Origin: Triops longicaudatus
Lineage: Eukaryota; Arthropoda; Branchiopoda; Notostraca; Triopsidae
Assembly: GCA_022885665.1 (NCBI GenBank)
Contig: JAGQDJ010000019.1
Location: 523,754-587,753, forward strand
Length of the DNA stretch: 64,000 bases
Direction of reading: 5' to 3'
The position numbers were made by a program, and so were the translations under genes. Position 1 is the first letter of the stretch. Each line of letters opens with the position of its first letter. The notes below the pieces were generated by a model. That model made no database searches. It was not told the origin of the DNA and saw nothing but the letters and a program-made list of their open reading frames with translations. Shown one piece after another: positions 51,770 to 62,600 of the stretch.

Positions 51770-52833
51770 CACTGGTGCAGTTCCAAATTAATCACGAAAC
51801 CGATACGAAGGCAGATCCTCCTGCTTTAATAGAAAAATTCCCCGAGTTAATGAGCGAAAACTGATGCTCTAGCACAACTGTCGTAAGAGATGCCAAGCGT
51901 CGGAAGCAACCCTGCGATCTGTGCCAGTGCTCGGGATTGCTGAAGCTCCTGGCGGAAGAAGTATTGATCGAGGGTGCCTGGTACGAAACTCCGGAGCTTA
52001 AACTGCAAACGTTTTCTGAACCTAGTATGCGCCTGCGTCCGTTTTTTGAGGAAAACAAAATAAATCTTTGACATATTCACAACAAAAGGCTCGAAATCAA
52101 TCGATTCTGATTAATGATCGTTAGCCTAACAGACGTGACAGTCAGTCGTACAGAACTATTATGAAGGCACGAATACTTAGTCATATCCATGCAAAAAAGT
52201 TTTAGTCTCCCTTTCAACCTAGTTTGCGCGCCGGTCAATCGCGGGAAACACCTTGCACTTGTTTGGTCTCACACGAGGCTTATCCTTGTATTAGAGTGGA
52301 GTTAAGTGTTTAACATGCGTAAATAACCTACACATTGAAAGGTAAGTGAAATGAAAGAGTAAATGCATTCTAGTTTATCACGAAGAATTCTATATTTTGT
52401 TGTTCACAACAGCAATACTAACAACCTCAAAGGCTGATCCACGCCTTATTTATTTTTATTTTAACTTTGCGTGATTCTACCGCCTTACAATAATCTTTCA
52501 GCGAAAGGAGGACCCCATGAACTTTTGATACGTTTGGTGACTTCTCCATCGAGTAACATAATTAACATTGTACAACATCCAAGCAGTATTGCTCCTTCCG
52601 GGAACTGAATAGGTCAGTTTAACATGGAACGTAAATAAGTTTCACTCTAACGTTTCTGAACTGACGCTTCGCTCTTTAAAACATTCAGAGTTTACCGAAG
52701 AGGACACTTAACAGAACGCGGGCTATTGGCAGCTAAGGATTAGGTTAGCAGAAATGGTGCTCAGAACGAGAAAGAAAAAAGATTTGACCACCTTTAAAAT
52801 ATGACTTTTGACAGTTGTAACTTTTCCGAGTTT
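51770..52833. other. Gap between Stoned B 3' end and the Ser/Asp-rich gene
   Basis: Both flanking genes are on the minus strand, so this holds the 3' UTR of stoned and the promoter/5' UTR of the next gene. A 60-codon open frame at about 51847-52080 is present but resembles nothing known. No RNA gene or repeat was recognised. Confidence 0.5.
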
Positions 52834-55800
52834 CTAGCTTGAGTCACTATCGCTGGAATCTTCTTTCGGAGATGGGAGAGATGCAGCCGGTTTGGGTGTG
52901 GAGACAAAGGTCGCAGCAACATACGCTGCCGTTTCTTGTCCCTTGGTATGCTCAATTTCCACCTTATATTCGTGACGCGCTAAATAACGGACATATTTCT
53001 CCGGAGGATCCCCTTGCGAGACGGATAGCGATCGCAAAGTTGTGTGGGAAACGTTGGTAGCTGGCATGGTGAATTCTACGTAACAGTAATCAGGTAGCTT
53101 TTCTGGCCTCTGATCAAAGGAAGACACATTGACCCTCGCCACGAAGGCATGAGTAGTGTACGCCCCTACACGTCATTTGTCATTAAGTAATGCACGTTTA
53201 CTATTTTTAACGTAATTTTTAAGTGTACTAACCTTGTCCTTCTTTTGGTAACCGAGGTATCCGCCATACAATTGCTCGGTGTTGGTGTTCGTACTTGGCA
53301 GTTCCTGACGTGACTTCGAACAAAGTTTGGTCAAACTGTTCGTTCATGCCCAGGAATCTCTCAATACCCTTAATCTTCCCTGTCCTGTACACAAAACGAG
53401 CATCATTGTATAAGAAGCTCCTTAGTTGAAGGACTTTACCTTCGATGAGCAGCTTTTACAGAACCGTATCGAAAGTGTTTCTCAACCCGAAACATGTAAA
53501 TCCAAGTTTCGGGAATTGGTATACGCACCGCTACATCTTCACAAGGAATTTGCCCGTACTTTCGACTCATGTAACCTGGCACTAAAATATCGGAGCGAAT
53601 TTCAATGCGTTGGCCTACATCATTGAAAGTGGTGCGAATCTGCAAGGGTAATTCGCGATTCTTGGGTGGTCGGATGCGGAATCGCGTAAGCTCAATGTAA
53701 CATGCATCGGGAGGCTTGAATCTAAAACATTAAAAACATTTATTTCGAACTCCAGGTCGTAGGTTTTCAGCTATACTTGAAGATTTTGTCCTTATCGAAG
53801 TCGTCCTTACTGACGCACTGATGTAATTCTACATCCTCAAGACGAATCCACTCCTCAGTAACTACAGGAATGATGTCATGTCTACCGACGATTTCCTTGC
53901 CTTGCCGGGACAGTTCGTTAATGCCTAGTTCCACGTCAGGCATGCCTGGAAATTCGAAGCAATTAATAGCATGACACAGCCTTCGGCTGAACAGTAGAGA
54001 CAGGTATTACCTGATAGGAAAGCTAACAAAAAAATCCGAACGCGAGCAAGTTGTTCTGTTATACAGCCAGTTTTGTCCTGCTCGACATAGAACTCATCCA
54101 CTGCTGTCATTTGGACCTCTTCGGTCCGGTAGCTCAGTGTCTTATCCCGTGGTGCAGGAAGTCGAAACAAACACTCTTCAACGGCGGAGATGAATTCTTT
54201 CATCTCCTCGTAATTCAACGAGCCCAGCTTGAGCAGCTGAGAAATTTGCGGCGCATGTTCAACGGGCATGCCAAGTTTTCGTAAATCGCTACCGAATTCC
54301 TTCACTCCGTTATAATCGCCTTGGATCGCGTAAGCCGCAAATTGCTGAAGCCGGTTAGTAATACGTTCGGCTTTCGTGACTTGACCGGGACGAATGCCGG
54401 GTCTCTCCTTATAAAATATGTATTGGATCTTGACAGTGAAGATTTTTCCGTATTGGTCAAACTGTTGAGCACCTGTGGTATTTCATAACGGTGAGAAAAA
54501 CCGCATCAAAGAACTTCGGAAAAAACGGGAAAGAAAAGAATAAAGCTTACTGATGTCAGAAACTGAGTAGCAAGGCTGCAACGGCAGCTCGTAGAAAGGA
54601 TCTTTCTCTTCAAGAGTATTGTAAAGCTGAACAGTGGGGGTGTCGCCTTGTTTGCCCAGTTTGATATAGATCTTCTTCCAGTACCTTTGGAAATAGGGCA
54701 AAAGCTTTATTGATTTTCCCGTGTTACGCACCGAAGCTTACCTTTGCCCTGTAATCTTCTTCTTAGTGGGCTGCCTGAGTTGCATTTCCCACGTTTTGTC
54801 GGGCGAAAAACGTAAGAAGGGTTTTAAAGGCATAGTCTGGTCATCATCAAATAAAGGTGTCGTAGGCGTTTCCTGGGAATCCGTTCGAGCCGCATGTTGA
54901 GCTCTTTTAGCTTCGACTAAGCTAGCAAAGCTGGTGATACCTGCGTTCACACACAACAAATTGTTCTAAGGTTACCTTTTTATTTCTTTAATCGGTGGAC
55001 TTTACTTACCGAAGCTGGTAATATCCATTGTATCAAATACCGGCTGAGTTGCTATAACAGGCTCCGGTTCCTCAACAGTGCAGTCTAGGAATGGGTTTTT
55101 AGGCGGTGGTGGCAATAATGGCACAAAATTGGCTACAGGAATTCCGGAGGATTCCTCATTACGAGGCCTAAAGTAGCCGCAGTGCGCTGGTTATATGTTA
55201 CACGTGAATATTCAATTCTTACTTGATGGCCACAGCCATTTCAGGTTGGCTGTCGTCCGAGTCTTGTGAAAAAGTTTGGTTTCTGATGCGAGGAGTGCCA
55301 TGAGGCGGAGGAGGCGGTTCGGTTAATGTTAAGAACCCGTCGTTGCCGAACGAAGTTCCGAAACCCGACGAAAACTCTCCTGGAGTACCTGATCCTCCCG
55401 TTCCCCATACTAGAAGCAAACAAGAAAGTTTTTATCAGTTTTATTTTATTTTTTTCCTGAACATTAGTTCTATTCCTTTTTGGTTTTACTTTTCTTTCTA
55501 AATAATTTTAGGCTTATCCCTGTTAATAATTATTTTTATTTAATTATACGCTGCTTTATTCATTGAAAATACCAGAATAGAATTTATTACCAGAGCTTTC
55601 TTTGGTTTGAGCTGCAGAGAAAGCGTCACCCAAGTCATCGGGCCGCGCACTTTCGAACCTGAGAGCAAAAGCGTTGAAATCGTCTTCGGGTTCCATCGTA
55701 AAGACAGTATCTTCTACTGGCTGGGTCTGTGCTATCGCCGATTCTGCTAGGCGAGTCAGAACCACTTCACTATTATTTACAATGACTCCCTCGTCAAAGG

Positions 55801-56800
55801 AAATACCTGCCATTGCCTTAATAAATTCAGACTCTTTGGGCTTGTTGTTCTGACCCATTTCGGTGACGGTCTGTACAGGCTCGGGCTGCAAATTCTGTGC
55901 CGATGCATTGAAATCGACCAAAGGAACCGGCTCGATGGGCTCGTCTGAAAGCAAATCTTTCGTTTCGTTGCTACCAGTTTGATACAAACGCAAAATAGAA
56001 GCTTTTGAACGACTACCCGGCTTGGGTAAACCCAACAAATCGATCTCGTCAGCCTCTTCGTGGTCAGGAACTGCTTGCGACTCTGTGACAGGCGCTTCTA
56101 GTGCGAAGCTTTCCAACGTAGGTACTAAGTCAGTTTGACGATTCAAGATGGCATCGAAACTTGACTGGTTTAGCAAATGAGATTCTAAAGACGCTATGGT
56201 TTCGGGTGGCTCAGGGCTAGCACAAGAAGCGGGAGAATTAATGCTAGGCGAAGGAGAAGACGAGTGACCATGACTAGGAATCGGACTAGGCGCGGTGGCG
56301 CGTAAACGCTCCAGCAAATCTTCGGACGTTGCTTGCAATGCTCCAGTAACTGTCAAGATCAAGTTCTGCATATGCGTCTTGTCTTGCGTCGTACTATCTT
56401 GAACATTAAAGACGCTCTCGGTGGTTTGAAACAGCGCGTGACCGTTACCCGCAACGGGTACATCGGGTGGTTCGAAAGTGTCGTCCATAATATTCATTTG
56501 AGAACTCGTGCTTCGGATCTGAGGTGCTTCAAAAATGTTAAAAGCTGGTACACTAGTAGGAAGAACGACAGGATGCTCGAAACTTGCGAACGGGTTGCCA
56601 TTGCTGGAAGCGGGTAGCTCTGTTGGCAAAGGGACGTTATCGTTAATTAAAAAAGGATTGATAGCGGAGGTTGTGGTAGAAGTAGGGATAACTGGGTCTT
56701 GCGCGAAGGGATTAGCAGCTGATATAGGGAGATGAATATTGGCCTCGTCTTCGACGGGTTCGCTGAGAAAGGGGTTAAACACGGAATTTTGCACTGCCAT
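52834..56800 (-). CDS. stnB: Stoned B (stonin; AP-2-linked endocytic adaptor), second cistron
   Basis: Ten exons on the minus strand: 56800-55591, 55409-55223, 55167-55010, 54940-54742, 54684-54551, 54472-54011, 53945-53777, 53721-53440, 53384-53233 and 53165-52834. They total 3,285 nt and 1,094 residues. Stonins are adaptors that recruit synaptotagmin into AP-2/clathrin vesicles. The N-terminal half is disordered and carries five NPF motifs for EH-domain proteins (FNPFLSE, ANPFAQ, INPFLI, GNPFAS, KNPFLD). The stonin homology domain (about 555-730) includes KKKITGQRYWKKIYIKL and KDPFYELPLQPCYS. The mu-homology domain (about 735-1060) includes EQLARVRIFLLAFLSG, PPDACYIELTRFRIRP and KGIERFLGMNEQFDQT. 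The acidic tail ends EDSSDSDSS. Its ATG has a strong context (A at -3, G at +4) and lies 19 nt after the Stoned A stop, in a different frame. Confidence 0.96.
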
Positions 56801-56819
56801 GATGCACAGCTGGCAAGGA
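56801..56819 (-). promoter_or_regulatory. Stoned A / Stoned B intercistronic spacer
   Basis: Nineteen bases separate the TAA of Stoned A (56820-56822) from the ATG of Stoned B (56798-56800). There is no room or signal for a promoter or a splice acceptor with a polypyrimidine tract directly here. The two ORFs therefore appear to share one mRNA. Confidence 0.7.
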
Positions 56820-58763
56820 TTAGGACTTGGCAAGCAGAATGTCTACTACAGACGTATCGAACGGGTCTTTGGTGTCCTCCACACGTTCAGCGATGAAGGA
56901 TTCAAAAGGATCCTCTTCGCCGCTCTTCGTCGATAGCTGTGTATGAGGTGTTATGAAAGCAGCGCTAGATGTGTCAAACGGGTCGTTTCCTTCCCGGGTA
57001 ATAGGCGTGCTCAACTCTGATACGGGGAACAAGCCTGTGTTTGCTACTGGTAAAGAATCTTTTTCAGTGAATGCGGTAAACGAGTCGGCGGAGGAAACTT
57101 CAAGGTTAGAAGTATCAAATGGATCGGTTGGAAGCGTAATGTCTTGGGCCGGCCCACACGTAGTCAGCGGCTTGTCGCCTAGGGAACTTACCGAAGAAAT
57201 TGCAACAGACGTGGGCAGGCTGAGTATTATTGAGGTATCGAACGGATCTGGTCCGTCGTGTACAGGGGTTGGAGCAATAGACGGTGCTGGGATGCCTTTG
57301 GTGATAAAAAGGTCGTTATTGATCCCAGTGACGCTCGTCGTTTCTCCGGCTAAGGCTAAAGTCTCTTCTGGAAGATTGGTTTCGAATTGAGCGCCGGGGT
57401 CCGTTGACGTAAGTGCGGCTGGAGCAGTGTTTACACCCAACAGTTGCTGCTCGAGATTAGCAGGGATAATGAATGGGTCTTCCTCAGTCCTCAGCGACAC
57501 AAACTCATCAAACTCATCGAACTCTTCGCTGGCAGGTTTCTCCAGTGGGTCTTTCAGCACAGTGGCGGCTTCTGTAGTACTATTTTCCAACGACAGCACT
57601 GAAAGGTCAATCTTATCCGGTGTCACATTCGCGAGCGTCAGATCGAATTCGGCGATGAGTTTGGCACGCTCGTCAGCGCTAAGGGTTTCTGACGTGACGT
57701 TTTCTTCAGTAGCAGCTTCTTTAAGTTCGAAAGGATCTGCTACTGCGTTCTCAACACTCTCGGCCACAGTCGACTCCGGGTTTACCACGGATCCCTTTAC
57801 TTCAGGCTCAGCTGAGTCATCAAACCAAATGGCATCACTGGAGGAATGGTGAAGCGTCACTCGACGTTTAGTTTTGGAATCGCTCGATCCTCCGTCAATG
57901 GAAAGGATTTTGGCACCCTCTGTTTGACTAGTTAATACCTTAACAGCGGAGTCTAACTTGACTACAACGTTTCTTTTCTTGGTAGCTGGCACTGGCGCTG
58001 TTTTCGCTACCGTGCTCGTTGGTTCGAAGTCCACGTACTTCTGCGCAATGGAAGTGTCGAAAGGATCAATAGGCGACTGGAGCGGACTCCGCGTAGGACT
58101 CTCAGGAACGTAGGCGAGTTTGACTGCACCAGCGGTCACGTCATCTACATACGAGGTGGAGAAAATGTCATCGTCGGATTCATTTTCGTAATCGTCATCA
58201 CTGATTTCAACCGGAATCAATACCGGTCCCTCTGGTTCACTGTTTGTCACACTTCCAGCAACTGGAGTCTTGGGAGCGACGGGCTCTGAATTTTCAACGG
58301 AAGGGGTCTCACGTGGTTTCGGGCGGGTACCTTCGCCGAAATCTACCCAATTTGCAGCGGAAGTGGGAGAAACAACTGTTTCAGGTTCAGATTTGCGACC
58401 AGCACCAGTACCGGTGCTTTTTCGCTGGTAGAAGCTAGTTTTCTTGATGCGGTCAAGCTCTTCCTGGGTTTTGTTCAGCAACGAATCGGTTCCGGCTGTG
58501 AGGATGCGAAATTTCTGCCAGTCTTCGTCTTGGGCTTCACTCGGTCGAGATTGTTGGGTTTCCACTGAGGGTACAGCACTGGTGGAATTTTGATCTTCAG
58601 CTGGCGGAGTAGACACTGGTTCCGCAACTGCAACGGCTGCGGCTGACTGAGCGTCAGCAGCTTCTTGTTGTCTACGCCGATATTCGGCTAAAACGGCGGC
58701 GTCAAATTGCGCTTCTTTTTCCTTTCGTTTTTTCTTTTTCAAGCCTTTGCCGAACTTTTGCAT
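56820..58763 (-). CDS. stnA: Stoned A (endocytic DPF-motif protein), first cistron
   Basis: A single coding exon of 647 residues. The frame is open upstream of the ATG, but this is its first ATG and it gives the family-like basic N-terminus (MQKFGKGLKKKKRKEKEAQ). Stoned A is a presynaptic protein needed with Stoned B for synaptic vesicle retrieval. A family signature is seen at residues about 79-116: DEDWQKFRILTAG, then TQEELDRIKKTSFYQR. The rest is acidic and disordered, with eight DPF motifs of the kind that bind the AP-2 appendage. Five of these are the exact hexamer DPFDTS, from about residue 230 to near the C-terminus. Apart from residue 1 the protein has no methionine. The start context is intermediate (A at -3, C at +4). 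Drosophila Stoned A is longer (about 850, from memory). Confidence 0.92.
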   Translation of the reverse strand: MQKFGKGLKKKKRKEKEAQFDAAVLAEYRRRQQEAADAQSAAAVAVAEPVSTPPAEDQNSTSAVPSVETQQSRPSEAQDEDWQKFRILTAGTDSLLNKTQEELDRIKKTSFYQRKSTGTGAGRKSEPETVVSPTSAANWVDFGEGTRPKPRETPSVENSEPVAPKTPVAGSVTNSEPEGPVLIPVEISDDDYENESDDDIFSTSYVDDVTAGAVKLAYVPESPTRSPLQSPIDPFDTSIAQKYVDFEPTSTVAKTAPVPATKKRNVVVKLDSAVKVLTSQTEGAKILSIDGGSSDSKTKRRVTLHHSSSDAIWFDDSAEPEVKGSVVNPESTVAESVENAVADPFELKEAATEENVTSETLSADERAKLIAEFDLTLANVTPDKIDLSVLSLENSTTEAATVLKDPLEKPASEEFDEFDEFVSLRTEEDPFIIPANLEQQLLGVNTAPAALTSTDPGAQFETNLPEETLALAGETTSVTGINNDLFITKGIPAPSIAPTPVHDGPDPFDTSIILSLPTSVAISSVSSLGDKPLTTCGPAQDITLPTDPFDTSNLEVSSADSFTAFTEKDSLPVANTGLFPVSELSTPITREGNDPFDTSSAAFITPHTQLSTKSGEEDPFESFIAERVEDTKDPFDTSVVDILLAKS

Positions 58764-59620
58764 AGTTAAACTATGCCCTGGAGTGTAGACCAATAAGTCG
58801 GGAACAACTTATGGTCAAACGGTCCACTAGCTAAAATGATCTTTTACCTCACAGAAAAAATGAGCCTCCGGAAACCTTCACTACATACTAACAACTAAAG
58901 CACGGGATTACAACTGGAAATTCACTGGAATGCGAAAGAATGGGTTTGTTTTCTCGTCTTGCGTGAGCAAGGGAGACTGAGGCAACCGTAAGCCAAGTTG
59001 GAACTCGTGGGAGATTCTGATATGACCAGACGGAGAAAAATCAATACCCCCAATAGATCGTTATGAGTAAAAGAACGACGCAAGGCGGTTGCGCACTGAT
59101 ATTTTATTTTATTGAACCTACATGTGTGTGTGACGCTCTTACATGCACAGTAGCATAATAAACTATACAAGCCCTGTGGGGGATTTCTCTAATCAGACGT
59201 GTTTGTACACGTTGGCATTTCCTACAGTAGGGGCGTGTGGAAATCCGTTTAACTCCCCTTGCAGCGAAGGCGTGTCAGTTGATACGGGATTTGTGGGTAC
59301 AGTCGTCATAAGCACGAGGTTGTGCGAAGTTTTATGGACATTAATTTCATGGAAATTGTAACGAAAACTGTAGTCTTTGTGGTGATGTATTTCCTTATGG
59401 CGGATTTTTACGAACGCGCTTTATTGCATAAGGAATCCTTCGAGATTCTTCGCGCTGTCTTTACGCCATTGTTCTCCTGCGCTATCTAGATGTCGCCGCC
59501 GTGCTGCCCGACATTGTGACGTGTCACTAGAATATTTGTTGACAAACAAACCGGAATTAGTAGCTGAGAATGGTTGTGTAATTTTAGAGCTCTTCGAGAG
59601 TAACTTTGTGGACTTGGACC
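58764..59620. promoter_or_regulatory. Divergent stoned / Sel1L upstream region
   Basis: This 857-bp interval separates the 5' ends of stoned (minus) and Sel1L (plus). No coding sequence is supported. Near the Sel1L side is a TGACGTGTCA near-palindrome (59517-59526). No clear TATA box was found for either gene. Confidence 0.55.
59517..59526 (+). promoter_or_regulatory. UPRE-like bZIP site TGACGTGTCA
   Basis: Located 95 bases before the Sel1L ATG. It contains the ACGTG core of XBP1/ATF6 unfolded-protein-response elements (UPRE TGACGTGG/A). Sel1L/Hrd3 genes are known ER-stress targets, so the placement is apt. The assignment is inference. Confidence 0.45.
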
Positions 59621-62600
59621 ATGTGGTCAGCGAAGAGAACTTCCGTGCTGTGTTTGGTGTGTGTATTTGCGTTACTAAGTCAAATTTGTTGTGAAAACGC
59701 AATTCCAACGGCAGCGGACCCTGGAGCAAACTCAAAAGAAAATGCAAAAAAAAGTTCCGAAAACCCGATAATAAACTCCGATACCGGTACGATAACAAAG
59801 AAAGCCGCGACGAATCTTGAAGTAAACGAGCAAGATGCGGACAATAATGAAAGTCCGCTGAAACAAGACGTTACACTGTTGCCGGCCCGAAAACGGGAAG
59901 ATGAAATGTCAATTGTGACTTCTTTGTTAGAAAGTAACAGAATCGATGAAGACATAAAAGACGGAGAAGTAGAGACTGAGGAAGAGTCAGAAGAGGATTC
60001 CAGAATTTTGGTGACGTCAACGAATTATGAAGCTGACGCCCCTTCTGTGGACGGGATCCTTCCGGGGAAGCCAAGCTTAGTACGAATTTTGATCACGGAA
60101 GCGGGACATAACTTCGTTCAAGACAATATCTTCATTAACGATGAAGCTCGTGGTTCAAAAGCTAACCCAACAACCACTGATAGCGAGCAAGCGCAACCTG
60201 AAAGTCTAAAAACACAGTTCGAGGAAGTCGAACTTACCGAAGACGAAAAGAAAGGTAAAATTCGAAGTCTCTTGTCAGCAAAGAGTATTTAATTGATGCT
60301 TTCTGTTCCAGGAAAAGACCTCTATGACCAAGCCGTGGAAAAATTGTCAGGATTTCCTGCAGATAAAAATCAAGCTTACTCGTATTTAGAGCAAGCAGCG
60401 CATTTGGGTTACGTTCCTGCTCAGGAGAAAATCGCCTGGGAAGATCTCCTGGTTGAGTACGTCCCTGAAAATTACGAACTACTTAGGCAAAAGTTTGAAG
60501 GATTTGCACAGGAAGGCAGCCCAGACTCGCAAATGGTACATTTTGAAGTCGTATAAAAGAAATACATTTTTTAACTTTCTTTATCAGGCTCTCGGATTCC
60601 TGTACTCTGTCGGATTAGGTGGCTTACCGGTTCTTCAGGACTCGGCTCTACTTTATTACACCTTCGCCGCACTAGGAGGATCTACTTGGGCTCGTATGTC
60701 AATGGGCTATCGGTATTCTGCGGGGATTACAGTACCAGCCTCCTGCGAGAAAGCACTCGATTATTACAGAAAAGTAGCCACGACAGGTACATTCAAAACA
60801 TTAGCGTCATGTAGAGAATCAAACCTTACCCAAATTTTTAAATGCATTTTAACAATAAATTTGAGCTATTGAATGTGGCGCTATCTGAAACCGCGCTTTA
60901 ATTCATAGTGTTAGTCCAGTTTTCTACAATACTTGTTGACATTTTCGGGTTGTGCCGTCATGAAGAGGAAAAGTTAAGTCTAACAAAAAGTCTCTTTTTA
61001 CGTTATTCCTGTTGAGCTACATATATAGTGCAAATCTGGTTGAGGAATGTCACGCTTGGTAAACTGCCCCGTGCCACTAAATCGATACAGTTCTGGCGTT
61101 AGTACTCCAGTAGTAAAATTTTTCATCTCGAACAAATTGTTACGTACAGGACAATTTCGTTGTCATGCAGGATTGCAAAATAGTTTTCTTGTAATGTGGA
61201 ACACACAAAAACCTGCATCTGACACTTTGTTTACATAAATTCCGTTTGCAAATTCCGTTCAGGCGTTTGTCGTGCTGCAGAAAGATCTCACAAAGAAAAC
61301 AAAGTATCAGTTGGCTGTTCATTCCGACTTGCTCTTTCTGTTCTGAATAGTGACCAGTTTGTGCGGACTTGTCCCGAATATAAATCGCGGTTAAGCCTAC
61401 TTTTTAACGAAACTCAGAATTGATCAATTCCGCCCAGCCTTTTTTCTAGTAAGTTATGTTTACACTTCTAATTTAAAGCCAGCTATTAGGGAAGGAGTCG
61501 AAAGGAAATTGGACTTTGACGCTTAGGAATTTAGGATTTTGTGGAAAGGCGGAAATTTCTTTCTAAAAAAAATCTGCGGAGGAAGTAACATTTTTTTCAG
61601 ATTAAAAGTCTCAAAGTTATACTGAAACTGTTCGTATAATGAAGTAGTCCTTCACTTTAGTTAATGAGTAGAGATACGAGGTGCTCACAAAGAAAAATAG
61701 AGGAAAATAGCCAATATTCAGCGGTGGCTCTCTTTAAGTTTCCCAGAAAAAGTACCGGAAAAGCTCAACCATCAGCTTCGTATAAAGTCAATAAAATATG
61801 TTCTAATTAAGTAGTCAATATCAGAGTTTTGTAGTAACATGGAGCCATCGCTTACAAATATTTTACCCTTGAAAAAAGCTACTGTTCTTAAAGGAATTGC
61901 GAACTTGCTCAAATCATTAGGCAGGAATTGGCCTTGGTTTGAACTTGATTGAGAAGAAGCATACGGATTTAATCATGGAGCTGGACTTGTTTCTCCCGCA
62001 AAAATGTTATCTCGGATTTTGATTTGCAATTCCATTCATAATGTCAAAAGAACTTGGTCTAAATCCTATTTCTTTTTTTTTTTTTGTCTTAAGCACAAGC
62101 CTGATAGTGACATGTATAAATAGTTTTAGCATCGTTTGGATATTGAAATGTGCGTGGACACAGATTCTTCTTGTCAAGAAAATTCATTTATTATAAAAAA
62201 TTGTTTGACATCATTGAATGCTGGAATCCTTGTATTTTGCACTATGAGTTTACAGTACAAATATCGGTAACATTATACCCTTTTTTAATCTGTGTATTGT
62301 CTTTTACCAATAGTTGCCGACGAACTGTCATTGTCTGGTGGAATGGCCGTGCACCGAATCCGACTTTTGGATGAGCAGGAAGATCCAACACATTCTTCAG
62401 GTGTTTTGGATATGGATATTATCAATTACTACCAACTTCAAGCAGAAAAGGGTGACGTACAAGCTCAGGTTTGTTTGTTTTTTTATTCAGTTTTTTTTTA
62501 TTTTTATTTTTTTGTTTTAAGTTTCGTATTTGTACCTATCCTTCTCTCTATTTAACTGTGATGCTTTTATATTTTTTTTTCATTTATGTTCCGTTTTATT

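Noticed and set aside
51847..52080. Possible upstream exon of the Ser/Asp-rich gene
   Set aside because: The frame ends in a stop before 51769, no clear donor is present, and the translation has no recognisable domain. Left as promoter/5' UTR.
56801..56833. N-terminal extension of Stoned B overlapping the Stoned A stop
   Set aside because: The frame is open to 56833, but only through a TTG codon. The first ATG is at 56800 and has a strong context.
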